Source: Siphonodentalium dalli
Taxonomy: Eukaryota > Mollusca > Scaphopoda > Gadilida > Siphonodentaliidae
Assembly (NCBI GenBank): GCA_032622095.1
Contig: CP136066.1
Coordinates: forward strand, 93,019,319-93,083,318
Reading direction: 5' to 3'
DNA length: 64,000 nt
Positions 31,761-43,865 of this stretch are shown piece by piece. The position numbers and the translations under genes are program-made. Position 1 is the first letter of the stretch. Every line of letters starts with the position of its first letter. The notes under the pieces were generated by a model, which had not been told where the DNA came from, made no database searches, and was given only the letters and a program-made list of their open reading frames with translations.

Positions 31761-32237
31761 TTATAGGCCCACTTAATTTTTCAACCCCAGATAATTATAA
31801 AAAAATTATATAAGCCATATTATATACCATTTGAAAGAGGAAGCTCTAAAATATTGTATTATAAACTTATTCGCTGTAATAAACTGTGAATATGTTGTTT
31901 TTGTTGAGATACCGACTTGGAGTTCTGTGCTCAAGTTTCATTATTTTCAATGGAAGGGAAATAACTCTATATCTTAAGATATAGTGTTATTCCCCTTCCA
32001 TTGGAAATACATTTTTAGTTTGAATTATGTAGCATTCTGGAATAACGGGGGAAATCTTTCTATAATTTCAGCTGTTTTCTATTTCTCTGTTGGCATCTTC
32101 TGAGACAAACGTTTCAAATGGTGATAAATTATAGTATCTTAATCATATTCTATGGCATAGATTGTTATCAAAGCCGTATATCAAGGAACTGTAAAAAGAA
32201 TAATAATCGATGACTCGAAAATTAAATGGGCCTTTAA
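31761..32237. mobile_element. MITE, AGGCCCACTTAATTTT family (copy B)
   Basis: An uninterrupted ~477-bp copy. The left end AGGCCCACTTAATTTTTCAA and right end GAAAATTAAATGGGCCTTTA are inverted. The interior contains a short palindrome, TATATCTTAAGATATA, at the centre and matches copies A and C. It serves as the empty-site reference for the insertions in those copies. Confidence 0.8.
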
Positions 32238-32302
32238 TATGGCCTTTGATGACTGAACGAAACCTGTATAGTGTATGTAGATACCCTTCACTCCATGCTT
32301 AA

Positions 32303-32694
32303 CCCTTTACCCAACAGAAGGGCCCTGTGCCAATGCATTCTCTTATATATGCGAGTCGACCATAGGTCGCCTCGCATATATAAGAGAATGCATTGGCTTA
32401 ACACATTAAAAATTATAAAATTGTTAAAGAATGTAAGAAAAAATGGTAAAAAGTATTAAAAAAAGATTTTTGTTAGGCCAATGCATTCTCTTATATATGC
32501 GAGGCGACCTATGGTCGACTCGCATATATAAGAGAATGCATTGGCACAGGGCATAACTGTAACCATCACAATGTGGTCAATGAGCCGGTTCCAATGATAT
32601 CCATATTTGTATGGTTTTATTGAGACAGACCCAAGATAATTTAGGCTGTTGCAGCTTTATTTGGCCGGTTTTGGCCGGTTTGTTGGGTAAAGGG
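32303..32694. mobile_element. 392-bp TTAA-flanked MITE with two hairpins (copy 2)
   Basis: Same family, same length and opposite orientation to 15798-16189. TTAA lies at 32299-32302 and 32695-32698. The two hairpins at 32329-32397 and 32477-32545 have near-perfect ~27-bp arms. The sequence differs from copy 1 at only a few positions by eye, so both inserted fairly recently. Confidence 0.85.
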
Positions 32695-32839
32695 TTAATA
32701 TACAAAAGATCACTCATATCCCATCTAAGATGACAGAGATACAGGCAAGGGCAAATTTTACACTATATATATACGGTCCATACGGAACATAACTTCGGAA
32801 AATGAAAGTGGCATTGACACTGTAGCTCAACTTGAGGAG

Positions 32840-33175
32840 GGTCCTATAAGGATTTAATCATGCCCAGAGTAAAATCGAAGACGGTTGCCAACGGTCATGT
32901 TTTTCATCGAAAATCGTTCAAATTAAACATCGTCCTAAACATGCCAGTAAATTTTCAAAACATTTCTCCAATAACTGCGTGCTTCAGGGTGTAAATGTGA
33001 AATCAAAATTCCGATTTAGTCATGCAAAGATTAAAATCCAAGACGGTTTTCATTGAAAATCGTTCAAATTCAGTATCTACCATATAGACGTGATCCTAAA
33101 CACGCCTGTACGTTTTCAATACATTTCTCCCATAGAAGTCGACTGCATGAGGGTGTGCCTATGGATTTAAATGAA
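32840..33175. repeat. Two-copy diverged tandem repeat (~160 bp)
   Basis: TTTAGTCATGC / TTTAATCATGC, AAAATC.AAGACGGTT, GAAAATCGTTCAAATT, TCCTAAACA.GCC and ACATTTCTCC recur at ~160-bp spacing. The frame at 33053-33319 overlaps the second copy and is not supported. Confidence 0.5.
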
Positions 33176-33379
33176 AAAACCAAGATGCTGCTTGCGGACA
33201 TGTTTTTTGTTTCAACAAATTTCGCATTTGACGGCTCCCATCTAGAGGCCACCCCGGACAGCCATATGAAGTTGGGTGACAATCAGAAGAGGGGTGCGAC
33301 CTTATGGTGTGCTAATTAATTTAGTCATACAAAGAGTAAAGATGGAACATATTTCCATAGCCTCTTATTACGCCACCGT

Positions 33380-33720
33380 AGTGTGGTGTTTCTAGCTTTT
33401 GTTTTTTTTTATATCGCATGGTCGATCGATAATTCACTGGGTGATTGTACATTCGGCAAACCTCGTCCACAGGGCGAATGCATTGTGGGGCTTTTATTTA
33501 TTTATAGAATTGGAAATTCCGTTTATTTAAAAGTCGGAACTACGCGACCAGTAGGCCAAGTCCAGTATAACGGTTCGTTATAGGTGCTGGTTGTTATTGT
33601 TATTTTAACGGAATTCTGAGTTGGTCATTCGCGAAACCAATATATTTTATATTCTATAATTAAAACCGTGGGTATATAATATATGATCCTCTTTATGGAT
33701 ATTGTAGGAAGGTAAATTTA
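33380..33720. repeat. Dispersed repeat shared with 34850-34985 and 49440-49765
   Basis: TTGGTCATTCGCGAAACCAATATATTTTATATTC and TATATAATATATGATC recur at 49640-49710. GGCGCATTCCCC-type flanks and TTATTTATAGAATTGG also match 49497-49515. A related piece lies at 34870-34985. This is an unclassified dispersed element. Confidence 0.55.
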
Positions 33721-33761
33721 GCTAAAGCGGTGGGATATTGCAAGACAACACATTTCGGTTT

Positions 33762-34467
33762 GCGCTATAACCGCTCAATGTTTTAAGGTGTTACACAACG
33801 TCTGATAAAAAGAGTTCTATCTGGAATATTCACACAATTTTTTCAGAGAACATGCATAGAGTAAACATAGTCCTATCGGACTATCGTAAAGTAGTTCCGT
33901 TTAATTCGGGATTAATTAACCCTCAGACTGCCGAAACTGCCGACAATAAATTCGCTTGTTTGTGTCCCCCGAAAATCAAACTTGCCTGTTTAGAGGTCCC
34001 ATTTTCGTGGCTAATGGTGATAGAATCACAATTTTTCAGTCAAGTTCATGGATAAATTACATTACACTTAATCGGCTTATGTCCGCGGCCATAAACCTGC
34101 GTTTTGATAACAATTTATTTGAGACAAACTGTTGCGCGGGTATCAGTCGGCGCTTATCGGTTGAAGTTATTATGATCGTGCAGCCTGCACGTGCAACAAG
34201 TGTTCAAATACAACAGAAAAAAAAATACTATGTCAAATAAATAACGTGATCAATGGACAGACACGTTTCATTTCCGTGGGACACGAAAAGGCGAATTTAA
34301 TGTCGTCAGTTTCGGCAGTCTGAGGGTTTTAATTAATCTCCTTTACGATATCCCGATAGGACTATGTTTACTCTATGTTCTCTGAAAAAAAAATGGTGTG
34401 AATATTCCCGATAGAACTATTTTTATCAGACGTTTTGTAACACATTAAAACATTGAGCAGTTAGCGC
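33762..34467. mobile_element. Long-terminal-inverted-repeat element (~180-bp arms)
   Basis: Arms 33762-33944 and 34302-34467 are inverted copies. They share GCTCAATGTTTTAA, AACGTCTGATAAAAA, GTAAACATAGTCCTATCGG and CCCTCAGACTGCCGAAACTG. The inner ends (TTAACCCTCAGACTGCCG and its mirror CGGCAGTCTGAGGGTT) look like the termini of a second, nested TTAA-type element. The interior is non-coding. Confidence 0.7.
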
Positions 34468-34849
34468 AATTTTCTGAAATTTCGGACTATTTCGTCTATA
34501 AAAATACGATGAGCAACTGAAAATGTTTTTCAACATTCTGGAAGGGGTATATGTCCATGGTATATATGTTTAAAATTTCACGCATAAACTATGACAGATA
34601 ACAAAGTTATAATTAGTTTTATAGGCCCACCATAAATCCCCTATAATAAACGCATGCCTCCGTAAGCACATGGCTTTGCTGTGGATACTTTCGTTCCCAG
34701 CATGCATCATTCTCGCTATCTGTAAAATGTCTATGAACCATGGCTGCATGTGCCATGCACTCTTAGCTTTGATCCGCATTTAGAAGCATTCTGGTGTGGC
34801 GAATGAGAAACCTGCAGTAATTTATAAGCCGTAGTTCATTGTAATAATT

Positions 34850-34990
34850 TGAAGAATTACTTGTCTTAACGGAATTCTGAGGCGGTCCATTCATGTAACC
34901 AATATATTTTATATTATGATTTATATTTATGACTAATAATACGATCTTGGTGGCGTTACCATTTCTGACTATGGTTTTCTTGTTCATATC
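34850..34990. repeat. Dispersed repeat fragment
   Basis: AACGGAATTCTGAGGCGGTC, ACCAATATATTTTATATT and GTTACCATTTCTGACTATGGTTTTCTTGTT match 33600-33700 and 49635-49755. Confidence 0.6.
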
Positions 34991-34999
34991 TGGTATATG

Positions 35000-35491
35000 C
35001 TATACTCAATATATTGTGTATTTCGGACAGAAAATACCGCGCCGAATCGAACGGTTTCGTTATCTCATTTTCCTCGCCAAAATGGATATATAACATTTTA
35101 GTACCGAGGGTACAATGTTTCGCATCAAAGTGAGTATTGATCGTTTTCATCACCTATAACAACAACTCAACTAAGAAATATATATCGCGAATGAGCTACA
35201 TATCAAATTTTACTGTGAATCACGCCCAAGGCTGAGAAGATATATATATATATATATCTTTAATGTCCTCCATAAATGAAGAGTTGTTTGACACATATCA
35301 TATATACATAGGAAACATAGGCACAAAACGGTCAACATATTTACAAGATGATACATTATAATAACAATTTACATTACAAACAAGAAATACCTCAACGCAT
35401 ACTTGCTCACACACGTGTACACACTTATTTGTTTGCACGCTCACCCATCATGTATAACCACCCCCTCTACCTCTGTATCTATCTCACTCGT

Positions 35492-35527
<36 letters not shown>

Positions 35528-36060
35528 GCTCTCTCACTCTCTCTCTCTCTCATTTTCCCTAACACAAGCACACCAATCGTAATCGCACTATATGTATGAC
35601 CTATGTAAAAGACAAACAAAGGTTAGTAATATTCTGTGTTGACAATATAAACTACGGCATTATATGTGTCGACAAAAATCGGTTATATGCGATGAAACAA
35701 GAACCATAGATTCACTGTAGCTTCATACAGAACCTGAAGTCATGCGCTGAACTGAGAGAAAACACAATCAGTTCGGGTGGGAAGTGACACAGAAACGTGG
35801 CCAGTTGCCTTTCTTGGGGCAATGAATCAAGTATAATAAAGGCCTCAATTCCATATACGTTTATGATGTCATACCATATTTCATTCCTGAGAGTTCAACT
35901 GGATGCATCACAATTTGTCGAGGATTTTTAATTTGAACGCCAAAATCTCACCAATACAAATCTGTTCGTTATCGGTGTTGCAGTATCCGAGAGGAGTTAG
36001 TGGGACAGCTCATTAGTCTATTTAGCTTGTTGATATCTTTATCACGGTGGAGAATCACGT
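35000..36060. other. Non-coding stretch with TA and CT microsatellites
   Basis: (TA)n lies at 35240-35257 and interrupted (CT)n at 35500-35552. The sequence before the CT run (ATTACAAACAAGAAATACCTC) has the look of a retrotransposon 3' tail, but no coding remnant was seen. Confidence 0.45.
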
Positions 36061-36064
36061 GGTA

Positions 36065-36195
36065 GGATAGGATAGGATATTTTATTTCAATATACACATA
36101 TTAATGAATAATACATTTGACAAATATTATATTGTATATTCGAGGGGGTGGCATAGTCAGACTAGACTGTCTTACTGCCATCCCCTTAAAGAAGA
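36065..36195. repeat. (GGATA)n-headed retroelement tail-like repeat
   Basis: GGATAGGATAGGATATTTTATTTCAATATACA resembles the reverse-complemented 3' tail of a SINE or LINE. It is followed by GGGGGTGGCATAGTCAGACT and its near-mirror GACTGTCTTACTGCCATCCCC. Family not identified. Confidence 0.45.
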
Positions 36196-36199
36196 AAAG

Positions 36200-37015
36200 A
36201 TGTTACGATAGGCGGTCAAGATTTCTTGTACAATGCACGGCTATATGATTATGTATCACACAATGGTTGCATTTAACTGGATTATATACATGGAGGGTAT
36301 ACGTCTAGATAAATCGCTTATTGGTTACTCGATGGTTTGTCTCTTTCTTGTCAGTGGGATGTTCCTTGTAAGTCGAGTAGGAATATGCTGAGTGAGGTTG
36401 ATGATTGCGATATTGGGGAAGTCACTTATTGGCGAGCTACCACGCAGTCGGGACATCTTTGATTGTTGCATTTAATTGTTGCAGCATATTTTTTAATGCC
36501 ATCGGTTTCGTGGTTGGTGAGCACCACGCATTCAAAATGTGCAAACGCACAAAAACATAATATACGAGGAACTGACACAAAACATAGCAGTTTGACTGTT
36601 ACGAGCATATGCTGGTTTATTGTTGATACCTTATTTGTTCGGAAATACTTAGTGGAACTTTGGTCAGAATATTAGAGCAAACAAATGTTATTTTGGACAT
36701 AAATGATGTATCAGCTTGTTTGAAAAATAGTATAGCATCTGCTCGTAGCTGTCAAAATAATATGTAATATGTCATATCTTAGTTTATTACCTTTTTTCCT
36801 GGCTTTTGGTCGTGTTTTAGATCGCCTCGGCCATTTTGAATGCGTGATACTCATCAACTCGAAACCACGTGATTCCCATCGTGTTTATAAGATATAAATA
36901 CAAATGTTGAAATTTTCGAGCAAATAATGACGTAGGTTCCCGGCCCTGTGTTATCACTGTGGGCTCTAATGTCATCTCCTATTATGTGGAGCAATAACTC
37001 CAATGTCTCATTAAA
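36200..37015. other. Non-coding stretch with a two-copy repeat segment
   Basis: GTGAGCACCACGCATTCAAAATGTGCAAACGCACAAAAACATAATATACGAGGAACTGACAC (36518-36580) is related to 1101-1152. No gene was found. Confidence 0.4.
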
Positions 37016-37018
37016 TGA

Positions 37019-37096
37019 TTTAAAGGTACTCAATCCGATCAGACGGTCCCCATATCATCAAGTTACAACAACAATATTTCTTCAAAATACACTTAA
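37019..37096. mobile_element. MITE fragment, TTAAAGGTACTCAATCCGAT family (copy 3)
   Basis: Only the left end is present (TTTAAAGGTACTCAATCCGA, GACGGTCCCCATATCATCAA), then the match stops. Confidence 0.7.
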
Positions 37097-37099
37097 AGT

Positions 37100-37865
37100 C
37101 CGCTATAGGGCGGTATGCACGGGTCCTGGACAGTATCAATCCCTACCGATATAATACCACTAGCTGTTTAAGTCCAAAGAAACTTGAACTAAGAAAAGCG
37201 GCTTGACAATTTGCAAATTGCGAAAGTCCGACTTATAAAACAAGTAAAAACTAGAGGCCAGATTACATGGAATCAGATATACTTCCATGGTATCCCATTC
37301 CATGTGTGTGTTATGCGTATAGGTGTTTTCCTCTTCATGCGAATGCATATTGGTGCTTTGTGATCTGATGGTGGACTTGCATTGACATTTCTAAATAAGA
37401 TATATATTCCAAAGGTTTATGTCATTTGGTTCGACCCAGCATGGATGATTAATGACAGTCTAATGCACCATGGTCCTGACCAACTGAGCCACCATTCACC
37501 GCAGCCAATCAGTTCATTTTATTCGGTAGGGATACATTTTAGGGGTAATTATAACCCCTCCCCAGGACGCCCAAATCCTGTTCAACGGTCACGAAATTTG
37601 GCGTGTCTGATTATATCGCAATCGACATGTAGATCAAAAGCGTGTAAAGCATATTAATGTATCATAACTCTGTTATTTCGCATTTATTGGATAGTTCTTT
37701 CAGTTTCGGTTCAGAATCTTTTAGTTTTAATGGCGGAGGAAAGACCGCTTAGTTAATTAATTAATATTTCAGTACATCGATCATCTCTACACTATAGTCA
37801 TCAACGTCTTTGTAATGGTTAACTGTAATCGAGAGATAACTATATCACAATCGATAATGCTAGCT
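37100..37865. other. Non-coding stretch
   Basis: No exon, RNA gene or repeat recognised. Confidence 0.4.
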
Positions 37866-37869
37866 GAGT

Positions 37870-38850
37870 GCTTAGCCGTCCGCTCTAAAACTAATGTTGT
37901 CTGTATATACTACCAAACACTGGTTCGCGATTTTACATTTTTTCCCTTTTACGAGTTTCGGTGGAATTTGCCAAAAGCCTCGACCCTCCCCGGGGCGTAC
38001 GCGCTCTCCATTGGGCAGGTTACTTTCATAGTAGAGCGGCATACCTATGGTATATCGGTGAACATAGTCATACATTAGCCTTCCTCCTTGATAAGACCGT
38101 TTGAATATTTGCGTCAGGAAGAATGGGTTTCAATTTGAGTAATATATATCACCCGTTAACAACTTTACACGCTACCAGGGTTAAACCGTCCACTCTAAAA
38201 CTTTGAAAATCGTACTAATCTTGCACGTGGATACTACTAATCACAAAAAGTTTTTATCTCAATATCTGATTTTTGGAAAAATTCCCCCCCCCCTTTGATT
38301 TTCGGTGGAATTTGCCAATTCTGAACCCACCCCAACAGAAACTCTCCGTTGATCAGGTTGCATTAATAATAGAGCGGTCAAATTTTGGAAGTGTACCTAC
38401 AGTATAACGCCGTACATGCTCCTGCATTAAACTCGCTCCTTCATTGGCTCGTTTGGAGTTGGGGCTAAAAATAGGTTAGTGATAGATTACTTAAGAATAC
38501 GTATTTATGTTATATAGCGTTGTCACGAGTAAACCATTCCCTCTGAAAATTAGAAAATCACTCTAGAAGCGCGTGAACACTACCCATAAGATGCACGAGT
38601 CAAAAAAATTGTATCTCGATGTTTGAATTTTGCCCCTTTGGGATTTTCGGTGGAATTTTCCAAAAGTCTCAACCCACCCCGACTCGCACTCTCCGTTGGG
38701 CAGGTTGCTATTAGAGTATAGCGCTCAAACTTTGGGGCATACTTATAGTATGCTGGCATACCTGCTACGGCATTACCTTGCTCTTTCATTAGCCCGTTTG
38801 GATTTGGCGGGAAAAATAGGTGCAATTTTTCCGTTACCCATATAGCGGAA
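37870..38850. repeat. Three diverged tandem copies, ~345-bp period
   Basis: Each copy contains AAACC.TCC.CTCTAAAA-type starts, TTTCGGTGGAATTTGCCAA (37961, 38304, 38643), CTCTCC.TTGG.CAGGTT and a CATT-rich end. Positions of TTTTCGGTGGAATTT give spacings of about 343 and 339 bp. It is old and non-coding, although each copy yields short open frames. Confidence 0.65.
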
Positions 38851-39239
38851 TGGCCTGGGAGTAAAAACTTTTAAGCAGTATATTCGGGTCCGAATCACTC
38901 TTCCAATTCGGAATATGCGATAAAAAATAATGGTGTATGGTGTGTGCCTATCTATGGGCGGTAACTCCGCAGAGGAAGCGCCGACACAAGTTTTGATGCC
39001 CGTGGTCAGTGGGGCATATCGAGGTGTGCATATGGTCCAATTTTGGATGCCCTGCTCTTCATAATATCCGAGATAGTAAAATTAATTATTTTCAGATAAA
39101 GGGAGATAACTCTGCGAAGAAAGCGCGGACAATATCCGCTATACGTCTAAGGCATACAACCCATTTGCCCCAACATACATACCAACTTTTAGTTTGCTAC
39201 TCCTCATACTTTCAGAGATTACGGAGTTGAAAAATGGTT

Positions 39240-40305
39240 AAGTATAATAATAATAATAACAAAAATAATCGTTTTTTCTCTTTTTACTCTGCCATTAAAT
39301 GTTGGGCCGAAATCGCGATATCATCATTTTGAGTATCCCTTAGATGTCTACATTCCCTATATATTTCGCGTTCCTACTGCCATTGGTTTCTGATTATTTC
39401 CAATTAAACGGAAAACTGCCTCAATAGAAAAACAATAAACTTCCTTGTTTACACCATGGAAGTATAATTATAGCTGTTTTACGACCTTGTAATTTATAGT
39501 CTGCTATATTGATGCAAAACGAGACGACATAAATTCGTATCGATTCTAAAGTTTGAGAATCAGCCGTGTGGATCTCGAAGAGGGTCGCCGGTTACCAATC
39601 TACAAACATTGGTTAAAAATTTATGTGTCCAGGGTCCTAGGGTTACTTTCAGCTTAGCGATGGTGACAAACTTTGCCATAACAAGTTAATTCGTGCAAGA
39701 ATAATTAATCATGGAAAGCATATCCCCTTCTATGTTGTGTATATCACTGGACTTCTTTTTGATGTGGTTGCTTAAACAATTGAGTGACGTTAAGCGTCTT
39801 TATACACCAGCAATATATGTCAGCAGTCAGAAACTGATGGTGAAAAATATACCTCACAACTCTCAAGAACACGCATATGAGTCTCGGCGAATAACTACAT
39901 TCAAATATGTGGTTCGGACGTGAATTTCATTAACACAAATATTCGGCTCATCCCTACACTTTGGCAGTGATTAACCAGCATGGAGACATAAAATAATGCG
40001 TAAACAAAAATGTTTAGTCGCAATCTTATACAAGTACATAAAACAGGGACAATGGGTGGTGATTACTGGCATATATTTCTGACCCCACGTGACCCAAAAC
40101 GAAGCACGAATGGTTGTCAAGTCGTGTTTGATAGATGGATAAAACTGCATTTGACAGGGTCCTTCGGTTTAGACGGATTATATCGTGCAACCTTCTTGGT
40201 ACACTGTTCACTTCGATCGATCCCATTCTAGATTATAGGTTGATCCAAAGGCTCGTCAGTTGACTCGTTCGCTAGATCAACCTCTGGAATACATTCGCGT
40301 AAGTA
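39240..40305. other. Non-coding stretch with (TAA)n
   Basis: A short (TAA)n lies at 39246-39262. The minus- and plus-strand frames around 40010-40231 overlap each other and are not supported. Confidence 0.4.
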
Positions 40306-40309
40306 CAGT

Positions 40310-40845
40310 TTCTGCACATACAGTAATACCCTAATTAATCGACTCCATAACCACAGCAGAATTATGGGTAATTTTTCAGGATTTAGTCGGAAATATGGCT
40401 TGTTACCATTCCTCGGAATGCTCTCCCCGGTCCTAAGTTGGATCGTACATGAATAATGGGACATCCTATTTGGCTGAATGGTTCCAATAAATATCACAGT
40501 ATTCGTGTCCAGTGAGAGCGTGGATGCTTTTTTATGTCACCAGAAAATATATAAATAAGAGGCTCATACGTGACCTCAGCATCCAATTAAATTATCCAGA
40601 TGCATGTAACCCGGTGTGTTATCTACAGATACAAACAAATTGCCGGATATATCGATATCATTTGATTAATATACATAAGGATTTAGTCGGAAATATGGCT
40701 TGTTGCATTCATCGGAAAGCTCTCCCCGAGAGCTTTCCGATTAATGGCAACAAGCCATATTTCCGACTAAATCCTGAAAAATTACCCATAATTCTGCTGT
40801 GGTTATGGAGTCGATTAATTAGGGCATTACTGTACATTACTGGCA
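40310..40845. mobile_element. Inverted-repeat element with 96-bp palindrome
   Basis: 40318-40430 and 40735-40835 are inverted copies (CCCTAATTAATCGACTCCAT / ATGGAGTCGATTAATTAGGG). 40679-40774 is itself a near-perfect palindrome around CTCTCCCCGAGAG. The segment GGATTTAGTCGGAAATATGG therefore occurs three times, in alternating orientation. The open frames on each strand are mirror images and not genes. Confidence 0.75.
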
Positions 40846-41099
40846 TTACTGTGAAATGATCTGAGTATCCATATATCACGTCGAGTTCAGAAGGTGAGAT
40901 CCCGGATCAGACGTACTGCATCTGGCTGCGAGTGTGTTCCAGGATCTCATTTCAACGAAATGTGATTTGCAGAACGAGACCACTTATCTTTTAGTGATAA
41001 AAGTTTTATTATATGACATATGTGAACTAGAGGTGTGGCTATCCTAATGGGACTAAGGGTACCCCCCGTGTTTTAAAACACTAAGATGTTTCACATGTC

Positions 41100-41830
41100 A
41101 GTACACATTAAGTTAAAATAATAAAATAACAGATTCCCATTGCAGGTGCACAATTATTCAAAAATGACAGAGAAAAACTCAGGACAAAGCTTGTCCACGG
41201 AGGGTGGACGGACGGACGACCCTGCATTCCAGATTGTAGCAAGGATAAAATGGCATAGTAGTCTGAGGGTTTTTCATGTCAATCAGTTATAAAAAATATA
41301 GGTGACATGTATTGAACAGACATATGATCTGGTGGCAGGTTAGATACCAACAGTAAAATAATTAAAGTTAACTTAGGATATAGTTAAAATGAGAGATCAT
41401 CTTCACAGCAAATAATTGGTAAAACAAATTACTGAGAAAAATGAAAATATTATGAGTCAAGAAGGCCAATATCTCCACCACAAGAAGTCTGACCAACATT
41501 AAAATCGCAGGTGCACAGATTGATGTCTGTGCAAAGTTTAACATAAACAGATTGATAAACAACTGAGAAAAACTCCGGACAAAATTCTGTCGACGATTGA
41601 AAATATTCTAAGTCAAGAAGGCTAATGATTCTGCGAAAATAAGTCTGACCGACATTAAAATCGCAGGTGGACAGGTTCCCATGGTGGTTGATAGCTGTGC
41701 CACGGTTCACGGAAAATGATTAAAAAACGACTGAGAAAAACTCCGGACCATATTTGTGTACATGGACGGATGGACGGACGACGGACTGACAAGCTGATTC
41801 CAGTATACCCCCACAACTTTGTTGCCCGGG
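41100..41830. repeat. Mollusc-type repeat with GGACGGACGG motifs
   Basis: Imperfect repeats of ACTGAGAAAAACTCCGGAC, AATATT.TGAGTCAAGAAGGC, AAGTCTGACC.ACATTAAAAT and CGCAGGTG.ACAG, ending GGACGGATGGACGGACGACGGACTGACAAGCTGATTCC and TACCCCCACAACTTTGTTG. I recall such GGACGGACGGACTGAC...TACCCCC repeats as frequent in mollusc genomes. No coding content. Confidence 0.6.
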
Positions 41831-42197
41831 GGAGGGGCGTAAAGTAAACTAATTAACAAAAATTAATTACTATTAAGCACTGTTTGGCATCAGAAACGTT
41901 TATTATAAAACGACGGCAATATTGCCAGCATCGTCCAGGAGTTCACACTACCTTTATTCAACGTCGTGTTTTGAATTGAGAATGGCACAATTACATTATT
42001 TGGACTATATTGTATTATGAATTATAGTCCTAAGTCTCTTAAAATCGGAAATATGAAGATTGAATGATGACTTGATTGGGCTATTTTGTGTTTTGTCGGC
42101 AAAACCTTGAAAGAGATCGGCAGCCTCGTTCTGATTCAGAATGGTACTCTCATGATCCGTTCTACCAAAAAAAAAACTATCCATAAATATTGTGATA

Positions 42198-42685
42198 TTA
42201 AAGGTACTCAATCCGAGCAGAGGGTCCCCATCTCAACAGATTCCAACAACAACAATCCGATCAGAGGGTCTTATATTACTATTTCTTTGGCTTTGGGGGT
42301 AAAACATATTTGATTCGAGTCGAGGAACCCATCAAACAAAGCTCAGAGTTATTAGATATTGATTTTTGAAATTTGTTAGTTTCTCGAGATGAGTACTAAT
42401 AATTGCCGTCAGTTTCGTAACCTGCGCGAGATGTGTACACCAAAACACAATTCAAACAGACAAGGATGGATAACTCTAAAATCAAGAGGTAATAATAACG
42501 CAATTTTGACTGAGTTCTGGGCCAGAAAGTATTCCCGATAATGAAAAATAATAGATTTCTAAAATCGATATCTAACAAATCTGAGCTTTGATGGGTGACT
42601 TCCTCGACTCGAATCAAATATTTTTGACCCCCAAAGCCATTGAAATAGTAATTGAGAGGAGTTTTATCGGATTGAGTACCTTTAA
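42198..42685. mobile_element. MITE, TTAAAGGTACTCAATCCGAT family (copy 4)
   Basis: Both ends are present: TTAAAGGTACTCAATCCGAG and CGGATTGAGTACCTTTAA. The two halves share TTCGAGTCGAGGAACCCATC and its mirror GACTTCCTCGACTCGAATCA, so this copy is a foldback of two half-elements. Confidence 0.75.
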
Positions 42686-42719
42686 TGTAAAAATTGTTAT
42701 TGTCATATAATAAATAAAA

Positions 42720-43025
42720 ATATCGGAACAATTATAAGATGTAGTCGGTTCCGCGGTTTTTTATTTTGGGGATTCGGGAAAGGTAGTCCGCCAAGATTTG
42801 ATCCCCTCTACTCCTAACGATTTGACAACTGCTAACAGACAAATAACAACCGAGAAACATCTAACGCCATCCGTCTGGCGTGGAGATTTCGAACCGCGAA
42901 CATGACGCCATGTTGTTCCAGGTCTGTTCTTGGTCCGTTCTCGGCGTTTGAATTGTGGAGATATGTCAAGGCAGTCCGTTGTTCGCGAAAGCACAAGAAC
43001 GCCAACTCGAACACACCATATAAGT
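42720..43025. repeat. GTTCTTG/CGAACAC-rich repeat
   Basis: GTTCCAGGTCTGTTCTTGGTCC, GTTCGCGAAAGCACAAGAACGCC and TCGAACACACCATATAAG resemble sequence in the element at 60783-61072 (TTCGAATACACCATATAAG, CCAAGAACATGTTCGCG). This is a diverged relative of that family. Confidence 0.45.
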
Positions 43026-43099
43026 GTTTACCTTGTATGGGTCTATTATATAAGTACAGGGCGAGTTGTTGTCATATGAGGCTAAGTGAAATTATTATC

Positions 43100-43865
43100 G
43101 GCTCGGCGCCATGGGCGTTGAACGTCAACGCACTAAGTCAATAGCTAATCACCAGAATTAGGACAAAAAATTGAGTTTGATACATGTAGATAATTTATTA
43201 GTCTTTAGAATTCCTCAAATATATGCAGGTTATGGTGCATGGTACTATGTCTTTAAATTCGCAGAACATGATTTCCGACAGATATCCATTTTATTGGCGC
43301 AAAAATATCCCCGAGGCGGCAGAGTTCCAAGAAAAACAAGATGGCGTATATCGACCCCATATGAATCCATATACCCCCTGGGGCTTTCAATGTGGGGTCG
43401 GTGTCAATCAAGGTGGACCTAATATTACCTCATCTTATGTCAGTATATAGATCTTTATTCTCACTGGTCAAACGAATAGGCCAGCATGATAATAAAATTT
43501 ATTATGTCAGCTCTTGCGATTAGCCAATCAGCGTCGATAAATAATGACGGTATATGAACCCATATTAGGTCAGTGACCCCATATGAAATCAATATTAGAT
43601 GCTTATCCACTATCCTGTTTTTCAGAAAACTCTGTCGCCCCGGGGATATTTTTGGTGTATTTTGGCGCCAAGAAAGATGATATCTGTCGAAAATCATTTT
43701 CTGTGAATTGAAAGACATTGTACCATGCACCAAAACATGCATGCGATATATATTGAGGAATTCTAAAGACTCATAAATTAACTATCAAACTCAACAAGTT
43801 GTTCCGCTTCTGGCGATTAGCCATTATTGACTCAACAATGCGTTGACGTTCACATGAATTCCAGC
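43100..43865. repeat. Long inverted duplication with mirrored open frames
   Basis: The left arm (43109-43440) and right arm (43465-43860) are inverted, diverged copies: AACGTCAACGCA / TGCGTTGACGTT, TTTAGAATTCCTCAAATATA / TATATATTGAGGAATTCTAAA, GGTGCATGGTACTATGTC / ACATTGTACCATGCACC. Matching frames read on opposite strands (VHGTMSLNSQNMISDRY and VHGTMSFNSQKMIFDRY), which follows from the duplication. Without homology they are not called genes. Confidence 0.7.

Noticed and set aside
35348-35599. Leucine/serine-rich 83-codon frame
   Set aside because: Dominated by the CT microsatellite.
37870-38850. Possible CRISPR-like array from three spaced repeats
   Set aside because: Period ~345 bp with diverged repeats in a eukaryotic context; an ordinary tandem repeat.
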